Shown here one piece after another: positions 7,804 through 14,784 of a DNA stretch of 17,130 nt. The notes below the pieces were generated by a model. The model did not search any database and was not told the DNA's origin. It was given only the letters and a program-made list of their open reading frames with translations. Each line of letters starts with the position of its first letter. The first letter of the stretch is position 1. The DNA lies in contig DDFD01000064.1 in the NCBI GenBank assembly GCA_002337005.1, forward strand, positions 1 to 17,130, in the 5' to 3' direction. Source of the DNA: Flavobacteriales bacterium UBA1937. Its GTDB lineage: Bacteria; Bacteroidota; Bacteroidia; Flavobacteriales; Weeksellaceae. The translations under genes and the position numbers were made by a program.

Positions 7804-8061
7804 TTATTTTTTTGCAATAAATTTAGAATAAATAAAGAGCAATAATACAGCTCCTGCAATAGAAACAATCCAGTTCATAGGACTCCAAAAGCTATCTGCT
7901 ACAGAAATACCTATTTTATCTGCAATAAATTTACCTACCACAGAACCAAGAATACCAATTAATATGGTAACCAACCAACCGCTAGGATCAGCACCTGGTC
8001 TTAAAGCTTTTGCAATTGCACCTGCAATTAAACCAAAAATAATGTAAGCTAACCAACTCAT
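7804..8061 (-). CDS. GlsB/YeaQ/YmgE-family small stress-response membrane protein
   Basis: An 85-residue, highly hydrophobic, glycine-rich protein of the transglycosylase-associated family (Pfam PF04226). Members are inner-membrane proteins induced by stress in several bacteria, and their biochemical role is unsettled. Three membrane segments are visible: about 3-19 (LAYIIFGLIAGAIAKAL), 29-48 (WLVTILIGILGSVVGKFIAD) and 60-80. The family loop RPGADPSGW (22-30) lies between the first two. Length matches E. coli YeaQ (82). The ATG start is followed by the usual MSWLAYIIFG. It has its own promoter candidate in the 78-bp gap after ftsY, and shares the sppA terminator. The family assignment is firm; function in this organism is not known. 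Confidence 0.92.
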   Translation of the reverse strand: MSWLAYIIFGLIAGAIAKALRPGADPSGWLVTILIGILGSVVGKFIADKIGISVADSFWSPMNWIVSIAGAVLLLFIYSKFIAKK

Positions 8062-8106
8062 AGTTTTTAAAATTTAGAAGTTAATAATTTTGTTAATTTG
8101 ATTTTA

Positions 8107-8135
8107 TAAAGTTAAAACTTTTTTTAAATCGACAA
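8107..8135 (-). promoter_or_regulatory. Promoter candidate for the GlsB-family gene
   Basis: On the minus strand TTG (8133-8135), an 18-bp spacer and TAACTTTA (8107-8114) match the Bacteroidota -33/-7 pattern TTG-N17..20-TAnnTTTG with one mismatch in the -7 box. It starts directly after the ftsY stop codon and leaves a leader of about 40 nt before the start codon at 8061. Confidence 0.5.
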
Positions 8136-8139
8136 AATA

Positions 8140-9096
8140 TTAATTTCTTTTTTTGAAAAAAGAATCTACAAATTCTTCTCCATTGAATAATTGTAAATCT
8201 TCCATTTTTTCGCCTACACCTATATATTTTACAGGAATTTGAAATTGGTCTGAAATACCAATTACCACACCACCTTTGGCAGTTCCATCTAATTTAGTTA
8301 CTGCAAGAGAGGTAACTTCTGTAGCGGCAGTAAATTGCTTAGCTTGTTCGAAAGCGTTTTGACCAGTAGAACCATCCAAAACCAATAGTACTTCGTGTGG
8401 AGCATCTGGTAAAACCTTTTGCATTACTCGTTTAATTTTAGAAAGCTCGTTCATTAGGTTCACCTTATTATGTAATCTTCCTGCGGTATCTATAATTACC
8501 ACATCCGCATTCTGGGCTACCGCACTTTGTACCGTATCAAAAGCTACAGATGCAGGGTCACTTCCCATATTTTGTTTCACAATAGACACACCTACTCTTT
8601 CGCTCCAAATCACCAATTGATCTACTGCTGCTGCTCTAAATGTATCTGCAGCGCCTAAAACCACTTTCAAACCTTGAGATTTGAATTGATGAGCGAGCTT
8701 ACCAATCGTAGTAGTTTTGCCTACACCATTTACACCAACCACCATAATTACATACGGTTTTTTGGTTTCGTCTATATTTTTGGATTGAGAATGCGGATTT
8801 TCTAACAGTAATCCAGAAATTTCTTCTCGGAGGATATTGTCTAGCTCAGCAGTGTTTATATATTTATCACGCTCTACTCTAGCTTCTATTCTTTCGATAA
8901 TTTTTACTGTGGTATTTACCCCTACATCAGATGCAATAAGAACATCTTCCAGATCATCCAAAACCTCATCATCTACTTTAGATTTACCAACTACTGCTCT
9001 GGAAATTTTATCAAAAAAACCTTGACTAGATTTTTCCAAACCTTTGTCTAAGGATTCTTTTTCTTCTTTTTTAAATATTTTTTTAAACCAACTCAT
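8140..9096 (-). CDS. ftsY: Signal recognition particle receptor FtsY
   Basis: The SRP-type GTPase that docks ribosome-SRP complexes at the Sec translocon on the inner membrane. From the ATG at 9096 (318 residues): a short basic amphipathic N-terminus (MSWFKKIFKKEEKES) in place of the long acidic domain of E. coli FtsY, a helical N domain (about 15-105), then the G domain with P loop GVNGVGKTTT (121-130), DTFRAAAVDQL (151-161), DTAGR (203-207), TKLDGTAKGG (267-276) and closing YIGVGEKMEDLQLF. An in-frame GTG ten codons upstream (9126) is open, but those codons are low-complexity repeat sequence, so ATG is preferred. It lies downstream of the rpmB-rpmG-DUF4295 unit, the standard Bacteroidota order, but with a terminator and a separate -7 box between. 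All GTPase motifs are intact. Confidence 0.96.
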   Translation of the reverse strand: MSWFKKIFKKEEKESLDKGLEKSSQGFFDKISRAVVGKSKVDDEVLDDLEDVLIASDVGVNTTVKIIERIEARVERDKYINTAELDNILREEISGLLLENPHSQSKNIDETKKPYVIMVVGVNGVGKTTTIGKLAHQFKSQGLKVVLGAADTFRAAAVDQLVIWSERVGVSIVKQNMGSDPASVAFDTVQSAVAQNADVVIIDTAGRLHNKVNLMNELSKIKRVMQKVLPDAPHEVLLVLDGSTGQNAFEQAKQFTAATEVTSLAVTKLDGTAKGGVVIGISDQFQIPVKYIGVGEKMEDLQLFNGEEFVDSFFKKRN

Positions 9097-9216
9097 CTTA
9101 TGATTTGAAATTTGAGATTTACTCACGATTTTTAGTTATAATTGGAGTTCGTGAATGCTCCACAATTGAGATTTGAGAAATAAAAACCAAAATCTATAAT
9201 TTATTATATTTCTTAA
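9097..9216 (-). other. ftsY 5' leader with hairpin and TTTGAGATTT repeats
   Basis: If transcription starts about 7 nt after the -7 box at 9224-9231, ftsY has a leader of roughly 120 nt. It contains a stem TGGAG (9143-9147)/CTCCA (9158-9162) around a 10-nt loop, flanked by AT pairs, and low-complexity direct repeats built on ATTTGA: TTTGAGATTT at 9111-9120 and TTGAGATTTGAGAAAT at 9166-9181. I do not recognise a known riboswitch or protein-binding leader. Confidence 0.4.
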
Positions 9217-9223
9217 TAAAGTA

Positions 9224-9231
9224 CAAAGATA
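9224..9231 (-). promoter_or_regulatory. -7 box candidate for ftsY
   Basis: TATCTTTG on the minus strand is an exact TAnnTTTG match just downstream of the ribosomal-unit terminator. No TTG is found at the usual 19-20 bp upstream, because that stretch is the terminator itself. The promoter would therefore have a weak -33 element. Confidence 0.5.
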
Positions 9232-9233
9232 AC

Positions 9234-9266
9234 AAAAAAACTACCCAAAATAAATTGAGTAGTTTT
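9234..9266 (-). terminator. Terminator of the rpmB-rpmG-DUF4295 unit
   Basis: Stem AAAACTAC (9237-9244)/GTAGTTTT (9259-9266), continued after one mismatch by CAA/TTG around an AATAAA loop. On the minus strand it runs into a T tract (complement of 9234-9240). It lies 24 bp after the DUF4295 stop codon. Confidence 0.75.
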
Positions 9267-9289
9267 ATATATTTACGAGCTAGTAATAA

Positions 9290-9445
9290 TTATTTTTTTA
9301 AATAACCATCTACTTCGTCTGCGTTCATTACTTTTTCTTCAAAAACGTAAGCTCCAGTTTTAGAAGACTTCACCATTTTGATTACTTTGGTCATTTTTTT
9401 AGATCCTGCTCCACCTTGTAGTGTTGCAACAACTTTCTTTGCCAT
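9290..9445 (-). CDS. DUF4295-family small protein
   Basis: A 51-residue basic protein (MAKKVVATLQGGAGSKKMTK at the start, ending VDGYLKK) encoded 20 bp after rpmG. A small conserved protein in this exact place, between rpmG and ftsY, is characteristic of Bacteroidota and annotated as DUF4295. About a quarter of its residues are Lys, it has one short glycine-rich segment (GGAGSKK, 11-17) and no membrane segment or cysteine. Its constant linkage to L28 and L33 suggests a ribosome-associated role, but this is inference. The ATG at 9445 is the only sensible start, and a terminator follows. It is easily missed because of its length. Confidence 0.85.
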   Translation of the reverse strand: MAKKVVATLQGGAGSKKMTKVIKMVKSSKTGAYVFEEKVMNADEVDGYLKK

Positions 9446-9465
9446 CTTTTATTGTTTTTATAAGA

Positions 9466-9648
9466 TTACTTAATTTCTTTGTGAACAGTGTACTTTTTAA
9501 GAACCGGATTGTACTTTTTAAGTTCTAATCTTTCCGTAGTGTTCTTTTTGTTTTTAGTGGTGATGTATCTAGACATACCAGCTACACCAGTTTCTTTGTG
9601 CTCAGTGCACTCAAGAATTACTTGAACTCTATTTCCTTTCTTAGCCAT
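9466..9648 (-). CDS. rpmG: 50S ribosomal protein L33
   Basis: A small protein of the large ribosomal subunit near the E site. It has 60 residues, with the family pattern MAKKGNRVQVILECTEHK, then YITTKNKKNT (28-37), RLELKKYNPVLKKYTVHKE. Only one cysteine (Cys14) is present in place of the two CxxC pairs of zinc-binding L33, so this is the zinc-independent form. It starts 8 bp after the rpmB stop codon and is cotranscribed with it. Confidence 0.96.
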   Translation of the reverse strand: MAKKGNRVQVILECTEHKETGVAGMSRYITTKNKKNTTERLELKKYNPVLKKYTVHKEIK

Positions 9649-9656
9649 TTTCTTAA

Positions 9657-9893
9657 TTATTTAATAAATCCGTTTCTAGTTGCTCTTTCTATTGCTTCTT
9701 CGATACCAATTTTATTGATAACTCTCAAACCATGAGCAGAAACTCTTAAAGTAACGCTTTTTTCTTGCTCTGGAAGATAAAATTTCTTCTCTAGTAAATT
9801 AATTTCAAAACGTCTTTTCGTTTTGTTATTCGCGTGAGAAACATTGTTTCCTACCATTGCACGCTTACCTGTTATTTGGCAAATTCTAGACAT
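9657..9893 (-). CDS. rpmB: 50S ribosomal protein L28
   Basis: A large-subunit ribosomal protein with 78 residues, the standard length. Visible family signatures are MSRICQITGKRAMVGNNVSH at the N-terminus, KRRFEINLLEKKF (26-38) and the C-terminal LRVSAHGLRVINKIGIEEA. A single cysteine (Cys5) marks it as the zinc-free type, matching the zinc-free L33 next to it. It is the first gene of the unit rpmB-rpmG-DUF4295, with a good promoter 45 bp upstream. There is no Shine-Dalgarno; the spacer before ATG is AT-rich, as usual here. Confidence 0.97.
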   Translation of the reverse strand: MSRICQITGKRAMVGNNVSHANNKTKRRFEINLLEKKFYLPEQEKSVTLRVSAHGLRVINKIGIEEAIERATRNGFIK

Positions 9894-9937
9894 ATCTCGA
9901 TGTTCTTTTTTACTACTATGTATTTATTTTGAGTGTG

Positions 9938-9968
9938 CAAAATTATAGATATTTTTTTTAACTCACAA
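9938..9968 (-). promoter_or_regulatory. Promoter of the rpmB-rpmG unit
   Basis: On the minus strand TTG (9966-9968), a 20-bp spacer and TAATTTTG (9938-9945) match the Bacteroidota consensus exactly. Start of transcription would be near 9931, giving a leader of about 38 nt. It lies between the lnt stop codon and rpmB, so the ribosomal genes do not depend on lnt transcription. Confidence 0.75.
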
Positions 9969-10010
9969 GTTTTCTAAGAAATTAATTTCTAATTTTTTGA
10001 AATTATTTTC

Positions 10011-11651
10011 CTAGACTTTTTGCACTGACTTTTTAGAGGCTATTTTCTCACCAAAATGATAGATGAGTAAAAATCCGAGCACAAAGATAGCAATTCTAGA
10101 GATTAAATCACCCGTTTTTGTATAAATAGATTTTTCTTCTATTAAATTAGCTGTAACCGCTAGTGCCGTTTGATCACCATAGAAAGTATCTTCCAAGACA
10201 TCTCCTCTTGCATTAATATGCGCCGAAATACCACTATTAGCAGCCCTTACTATTTCTCTGCGTGTTTCTATAGCTCTTAATCTGGCATAAGATAGCAATT
10301 GTTTGTGTCCTTCAGAATCTCCCCACCAAGAATCGTTAGTCATAATCGCGAGAAGATTAGCTCCGTTTTTCACATAATCTGTTACAAATTCTCCGTAGAT
10401 ACTTTCATAGCAGATAATTGGAGCAACATTGGCTTTATTAAATTGATTTACAAAAACCTTTCTTTCTTTATCTATTCCTAAGGAAGAAGTAGCTCCACCA
10501 AAATCTAGCATAGCATCTCCTAAAATAGGTTTTAAAAACCTGATGTAAGGGAAAATTTCTACACCAGGCACCAATTTACCTTTGTGATATACTTCCACAT
10601 TTTGATTGGGAATAATCTGCAATGCCGAATTATATGAATTTACCCAAAGTCCATCTTGTATTTTTACAGAATAATTTTCTGTTTCGCTTTCATTAAACAA
10701 ATATTTATGCGTAGAAGCACCAGTCATTAATATAGATTGAGGATGTTTTGCTAAAAATTCTTTTGCAATATTAATTGAAAGACTTTTATTAAATCCGTTT
10801 TCACTAAGGCTGCCTCTTCCTGGGAATGCTGTTTCTGGTGCTATATAAAAATCCACCTTCCCTTTAGAATGATGATCTGCCAAAGTCAATAATTCATCTA
10901 AAATTTGTAAAGAATCTTTAGAATATTTTTCATTATAAGGGTCTAATTTTGGCTGAAGCAAAACTACATTTACATTTCCCACAGGTTTTTCTTGATAACT
11001 ATTGTATTTATAAATAGAAATTAGAATTGGGAGGAAAATAACAGCCATCAAAATCGCTACATTTTTAATTAAATCTTTTCTAATTCTACCAGCTTCCCAG
11101 ATTCTGATGGTATAAAAGGTAAAAACATTAATCAATAAAATCCAGAAACTACCGCCAGTTGCACCTATAGTATCATACCATTGAATGACTTTAGGATACT
11201 CAGAAAAAACATTTCCTAAATTTAACCAAGGCCAAGTAAACTCCCAACTCAAGTGAAATCTCTCAAAACTCAACCAAATTGCAACAAAAAAAACCAATCC
11301 AAAATAAGTACCCCTCACTTTTTTGTACCAATAATACAGTTGAAAAGTAGAACTCATCAACAAAGAATTAGCAAATAACGGAATAGCAACCGCCAATAGA
11401 GAATTGCTACCATCAGGATTTTTGGCATAGTACAACCAACCTGTTGTTACCAAATTCCAAATAAAAAATGTAAAATAAGTCAAGCCAAAAACGGCCCAGC
11501 CTTTTCTTTTGATTTTTGAGAATTTAGAAATCTCTTGTTCCATCAATAATAGTGGCACAAAAGCAAAAAATATAAAAAAAGGAACACCATAGGTAGGCCA
11601 AGACACACTAAAAAGTAAGGCTGAAATCGCTGCGAAAAGTATATATTTCAT
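10011..11651 (-). CDS. lnt: Apolipoprotein N-acyltransferase
   Basis: Lnt adds the third acyl chain to the N-terminal cysteine of lipoproteins in the inner membrane, the last step of lipoprotein maturation. The 546-residue protein has an N-terminal membrane part with about seven hydrophobic segments (residues 1-215), a periplasmic nitrilase (carbon-nitrogen hydrolase) domain (about 225-505) and a final membrane helix (about 510-535). The catalytic triad is visible: Glu273 in APETAFPGRG, Lys357 in YHKGKLVPG and Cys414 in IICYESIYGE, in the same sequence contexts as E. coli Glu267, Lys335 and Cys387. A TTG ten codons upstream (11681) is open, but it overlaps the -7 box, so ATG at 11651 is chosen. 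It is transcribed divergently from the siderophore receptor and followed by the rpmB promoter; no clear terminator was found. Confidence 0.95.
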   Translation of the reverse strand: MKYILFAAISALLFSVSWPTYGVPFFIFFAFVPLLLMEQEISKFSKIKRKGWAVFGLTYFTFFIWNLVTTGWLYYAKNPDGSNSLLAVAIPLFANSLLMSSTFQLYYWYKKVRGTYFGLVFFVAIWLSFERFHLSWEFTWPWLNLGNVFSEYPKVIQWYDTIGATGGSFWILLINVFTFYTIRIWEAGRIRKDLIKNVAILMAVIFLPILISIYKYNSYQEKPVGNVNVVLLQPKLDPYNEKYSKDSLQILDELLTLADHHSKGKVDFYIAPETAFPGRGSLSENGFNKSLSINIAKEFLAKHPQSILMTGASTHKYLFNESETENYSVKIQDGLWVNSYNSALQIIPNQNVEVYHKGKLVPGVEIFPYIRFLKPILGDAMLDFGGATSSLGIDKERKVFVNQFNKANVAPIICYESIYGEFVTDYVKNGANLLAIMTNDSWWGDSEGHKQLLSYARLRAIETRREIVRAANSGISAHINARGDVLEDTFYGDQTALAVTANLIEEKSIYTKTGDLISRIAIFVLGFLLIYHFGEKIASKKSVQKV

Positions 11652-11678
11652 TGGATAAATTTCTGTTAAGAATAATCG

Positions 11679-11686
11679 CAAATTTA
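11679..11686 (-). promoter_or_regulatory. -7 box candidate for lnt
   Basis: TAAATTTG on the minus strand matches TAnnTTTG exactly and would start transcription about 20 nt before the ATG at 11651. No TTG is at the normal -33 distance. Its overlap with the alternative TTG codon argues against the longer lnt reading frame. Confidence 0.55.
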
Positions 11687-11810
11687 ATATTTTGAAAACA
11701 AATAAAGGTTTTATGATGATTAAATAATTAAATATTTTCGATCTCTAGAATAAAACCCTTATTAAAAAAATAAAAAATTAAATACTAAAAATCAATACAT
11801 TAAAAATATT

Positions 11811-11829
11811 ATTTAAAATTATTCTAAAT
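11811..11829. promoter_or_regulatory. Operator 1, 19-bp palindrome (possible Fur box)
   Basis: ATTTAAAATTATTCTAAAT is a 9-1-9 inverted repeat with 8 of 9 pairs matching, extended by two further pairs on each side. It ends 5 bp before the -33 TTG of the siderophore receptor promoter. The 19-bp 9-1-9 shape equals that of classical Fur boxes, and the downstream gene is an iron-uptake receptor. Binding by Fur is inferred. Confidence 0.6.
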
Positions 11830-11834
11830 AAATT

Positions 11835-11864
11835 TTGAAGATAAAAATATCCTTTTTACTTTTG
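11835..11864 (+). promoter_or_regulatory. Promoter of the siderophore receptor gene
   Basis: TTG (11835-11837), a 19-bp spacer and TACTTTTG (11857-11864) match the Bacteroidota consensus fully. Transcription would start near 11871, about 28 nt before the start codon. The promoter lies between two near-identical palindromes. Confidence 0.8.
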
Positions 11865-11871
11865 CGCTATT

Positions 11872-11890
11872 ATTTTTAATAATTCTAAAT
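11872..11890. promoter_or_regulatory. Operator 2, 19-bp palindrome (possible Fur box)
   Basis: ATTTTTAATAATTCTAAAT is a second copy of the palindrome, with 7 of 9 pairs matching plus two flanking pairs, and the same right half (ATTCTAAAT) as operator 1. It covers the start of the transcript and ends 8 bp before the ATG. Centre-to-centre distance from operator 1 is 61 bp. Confidence 0.55.
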
Positions 11891-11898
11891 AAATATAA

Positions 11899-14133
11899 AT
11901 GAAAAAGATTATTTTTTCCGCTGCTCTTATTTCATCAGTTTTAAATGCTCAAAAAAAAGAACAAGATTCTCTAAATACAAGAACCATAGAAGATGTAAAA
12001 CTGCATAAGACAGGCAATCCTAATAAAGCCAAGCTATTTACCACCAAATCTAATCTAAACCCTATGGAAACTCCACAAGCGATTGCTGTGGTAACACACG
12101 AGGTAATAGAACAACAGCAAGCACAACAATTATCTGATGTGGTAAGAAACGTAAACGGTGTTTACCTGACTTCTGCTAGAGGTAGCTCACAAGATAATTT
12201 CGGGGCTAGAGGTTACACTTTCGGGAATGAAAATATTTTCAAAAACGGAAACAGAATAAATTCTGGAATTTTCCCAGAAGTTTCTGGCCTAGAACGTGTA
12301 GAAGTTCTGAAAGGTAGCGCAGCCATTCTTTATGGAAATGTAGCACCCGGAGGAATTGTAAATATGGTTACCAAAAAACCTCTATTTAATTTCGGAGGTA
12401 GTGCTTCTCTAAATTATGGTAGCTGGAACAATATAAAACCTACAATTGATGTCTATGGAGGATTAACCAAAAATTCAGCTTTTAGAGTAAACGGAAGTTA
12501 CGAATACAAAGACAGTTTTCGAGATGTAGTAAATTCTAAAAAACATTATTTCAACCCGAGTTTTTTATTCAATATTTCAGACAAAACACAAATCATCATA
12601 GAAGCAGATTATCTTAAACATCATTTTACCCCAGATTTTGGATTGGGAGGTCTTGTGCTAAACACAACAACTTCCGAATCAAAACTCAACACACTTTTAG
12701 ACATTAACAAATTTGTTGGTGCAACTTGGCAATATCAAACCAACGAAATGGCTACCACTACCATAACTTTAAATCATCAAATCAATAACAATTGGAGCTA
12801 TAACACTGTTGCATACTATCAAAATTACAACAAAGATTTTTATGGTACAGAAAGAATCCAATGGAATTTACAATCTAATGGAGATTATCTCTGGAAAAGA
12901 ACTCTAAACAAACAATATATAGAACAAAACTATAGTAGTTTACAATTCAACTTAAATGGAGAATTTAAAACTGGAAAAATAGCTCACAAGCTACTAGCAG
13001 GTGCAGATGCAGATTATCTTCAAGCTGACACATACACCTTCCAACTTCAAAAACAAGATGGCTCATTCTCTGATGCAGGCAATAATTTTTCTTACGGAAC
13101 CAATGGAAACACTTTTAATGGAAACATTTCTTTAAATGATGAAAACACTTGGGCAACGGGATATACACCAAATTCTAAGAAAAAAGATCTTACTAGAGTT
13201 CCTACTAGAAGAATTGGTATCTATGTACAAGATCTAATTTCTCTTTCAGAAAAATTAAAATTTTTAGCAGGTATAAGATGGTCTTATTTAGAAAATAAAA
13301 CTACGCAAGTAACCAATTATCTTACTTCTATAAAAGCAGAAACTGCCAATTCATACAAAAAGGATATGGCATTTTCGCCAAGATTAGGTTTAGTTTACCA
13401 ATTTAACGAGAGTTTTACTGCTTTCGCTAGTTATTCTAATTCTTTTACACCAAATACAGGACTTTCAATTGATAGTAACGGAAATACAAGCCCTCTTGAC
13501 CCTTCAATAATCAATCAATATGAAGTAGGAATTAAGAAAAATTTATTAAAAAACACATTAGCATTTAATGTAACTGCATACCAAATAGACAATAGTAATT
13601 TATCACAAATAAGTGAAATAAACGTCAATTACAGAGAACTCACAGGAAAAACCAGAAGCCAAGGTGTAGAATTAGATATTACAGGAAATCCAACACCAAA
13701 TCTATCAATTAATGCTGGATATTCATATAACTATATGACCTACCTAGACACACCAAACACTGATGGTAGCTTCGTAGAAGGAGAAAGACTAGTGAGAACA
13801 CCAGCTAACACGGCAAATGCCTCTATTTTCTATACCTTACCTCAATATATAAAAGGTTTAAGAATAGGTTTAACTGCATTTTATACTGGCGAAAGATTAG
13901 CAGGCTGGAACAACTTAAAAGATGCAAACGGAAACCAAAAAACCAACAGAATGTACAAAATAGGAGACTTTACAACAGTTGATTTCTCGGTTGGCTATCA
14001 GTTTAAGAAACTATCAATAATGGGAAAAGTAGGCAATTTATTTGATGTGGTAGATTATAATGTACACGAGAATTATTCTGTAAACCCTATTACTCCAAGA
14101 AATTTTTATGTTACAATCAATTATAAACTTTAA
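11899..14133 (+). CDS. TonB-dependent siderophore receptor
   Basis: An outer-membrane receptor importing a ferric siderophore with energy from TonB-ExbBD. The 744-residue protein has a signal peptide (1-17, cut after VLNA), a possible TonB box near TIEDVK (29-34), a plug domain (about 50-160) with ETPQAIAVV (58-66), ARGYTFGNENIFKNGNRI (103-120) and LERVEVLKGSAAILYGNVAP (131-150), and a 22-strand barrel to the C-terminus, ending in YVTINYKL. The arrangement is that of the FhuA/FhuE/FpvA-type siderophore receptors. There is no N-terminal carboxypeptidase-like domain and no SusD partner, so it is not a glycan SusC protein. The ligand cannot be read from sequence. It is expressed from a consensus promoter bracketed by two palindromic operators and followed by a PepSY-type membrane protein. 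Confidence 0.93.
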   Translation: MKKIIFSAALISSVLNAQKKEQDSLNTRTIEDVKLHKTGNPNKAKLFTTKSNLNPMETPQAIAVVTHEVIEQQQAQQLSDVVRNVNGVYLTSARGSSQDNFGARGYTFGNENIFKNGNRINSGIFPEVSGLERVEVLKGSAAILYGNVAPGGIVNMVTKKPLFNFGGSASLNYGSWNNIKPTIDVYGGLTKNSAFRVNGSYEYKDSFRDVVNSKKHYFNPSFLFNISDKTQIIIEADYLKHHFTPDFGLGGLVLNTTTSESKLNTLLDINKFVGATWQYQTNEMATTTITLNHQINNNWSYNTVAYYQNYNKDFYGTERIQWNLQSNGDYLWKRTLNKQYIEQNYSSLQFNLNGEFKTGKIAHKLLAGADADYLQADTYTFQLQKQDGSFSDAGNNFSYGTNGNTFNGNISLNDENTWATGYTPNSKKKDLTRVPTRRIGIYVQDLISLSEKLKFLAGIRWSYLENKTTQVTNYLTSIKAETANSYKKDMAFSPRLGLVYQFNESFTAFASYSNSFTPNTGLSIDSNGNTSPLDPSIINQYEVGIKKNLLKNTLAFNVTAYQIDNSNLSQISEINVNYRELTGKTRSQGVELDITGNPTPNLSINAGYSYNYMTYLDTPNTDGSFVEGERLVRTPANTANASIFYTLPQYIKGLRIGLTAFYTGERLAGWNNLKDANGNQKTNRMYKIGDFTTVDFSVGYQFKKLSIMGKVGNLFDVVDYNVHENYSVNPITPRNFYVTINYKL

Positions 14134-14155
14134 CTTTACAACCAAAAACAAATCT

Positions 14156-14179
14156 AAAAGTGGAAATATTTCCACTTTT
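14156..14179 (+). terminator. Intra-operon hairpin between receptor and PepSY gene
   Basis: A perfect 24-nt palindrome with arms AAAAGTGGAAAT and ATTTCCACTTTT, 23 bp after the receptor stop. Only a short T stretch follows (GGTGTTTTATT), so it would be a partial terminator or an mRNA-stabilising 3' end, not a full stop. ACCAAAA (14141-14147) could pair instead with TTTTGGT (14176-14182), an alternative to the main stem. Confidence 0.55.
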
Positions 14180-14210
14180 GGTGTTTTATTCAACAAAAAA
14201 TTAATTCAAA

Positions 14211-14717
14211 ATGAAGAGTACAAGAACGACAATGAGACTTCTACACCGTTACATCGGTTATTTTATGGCAGGAATTATGGCAGTGTATGCTGTAAGTGGA
14301 GTTTTGCTCATTTACAGAGACACTGATTTTCTAAAAAAGGAGAAAAAAATTGAGAAAAAAATTGATGCTAACATTCCTCTAGACAAACTAGGAAAAGAAT
14401 TAAAAATTAAAGGTCTAGAAGTAAAAGAACAGAAAGGCGATGTAGTCATCTTCAAAGAAGGAACATACAATTCTAAAACCGGTGAAGCTAAATACACCAA
14501 AAAAGAACTTCCGTTTTTCTTAAAAAAAATGACAGACCTTCACAAATCAGATTCTAAACATAAACTCTCTATCTTAAATACCATATTCGGAATTTCACTC
14601 CTATTCTTCGTGGTTTCCTCATTTTGGATGTTTAATCCTAAATCCAGGATTTTCAAAAACGGTGTGATAATCACTGCAGTAGGAATCATTTTGGCATTGT
14701 TTTTGATTTTAGCTTAA
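14211..14717 (+). CDS. Small PepSY-associated transmembrane protein, probable iron-siderophore reduction partner
   Basis: A 168-residue inner-membrane protein. MRLLHRYIGYFMAGIMAVYA (8-27) is the typical first helix of PepSY_TM/PiuB-like proteins. A charged periplasmic part of about 80 residues follows (38-117), with a PepSY-like segment LGKELKIKGLEVKEQKGDVV, then TDLHKSDSKHK (109-118) and two more helices (about 120-140 and 150-167). His12, His111 and His117 lie at membrane borders and could ligate haem, as suggested for larger PepSY_TM iron reductases (inference). It is less than half the length of PiuB-type proteins (about 400 residues), having one PepSY unit. It lies 77 bp after the siderophore receptor on the same strand, so it probably helps release iron from the imported siderophore. 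The exact reaction is unproven. Confidence 0.75.
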   Translation: MKSTRTTMRLLHRYIGYFMAGIMAVYAVSGVLLIYRDTDFLKKEKKIEKKIDANIPLDKLGKELKIKGLEVKEQKGDVVIFKEGTYNSKTGEAKYTKKELPFFLKKMTDLHKSDSKHKLSILNTIFGISLLFFVVSSFWMFNPKSRIFKNGVIITAVGIILALFLILA

Positions 14718-14748
14718 TAACAAAATAAATATCATATTTTTTGATATA

Positions 14749-14778
14749 TTGCAATTTAAATAATTATTACTATCTTTG
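14749..14778 (+). promoter_or_regulatory. Consensus promoter facing a gene-free stretch
   Basis: TTG (14749-14751), a 19-bp spacer and TATCTTTG (14771-14778) match the Bacteroidota promoter consensus fully. Spacing is identical to the siderophore receptor promoter. Transcription would start near 14785, but no protein gene follows on this strand, pointing to a non-coding RNA. Confidence 0.72.
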
Positions 14779-14784
14779 CAAAAA

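Noticed and set aside
9968..10010. Palindrome AGAAATTAATTTCT after lnt as a terminator
   Set aside because: An AT-only stem without a T run downstream on the minus strand; not supportable.
14108..14326. Plus-strand frame overlapping the end of the receptor and the start of the PepSY gene
   Set aside because: It runs through the hairpin spacer and out of frame over a recognisable membrane protein; it shows no family features.
14729..14747. Small hairpin ATATCA/TGATAT after the PepSY gene as a terminator
   Set aside because: A six-pair AT stem without a following T run, lying next to the -33 element of the ncRNA promoter; too weak to call.
14752..14770. Fur-like operator in the ncRNA promoter spacer
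   Set aside because: Only the left half (ATTTAA) resembles the receptor operators; the right half ATTCTAAAT is missing, so AT-rich chance explains it.
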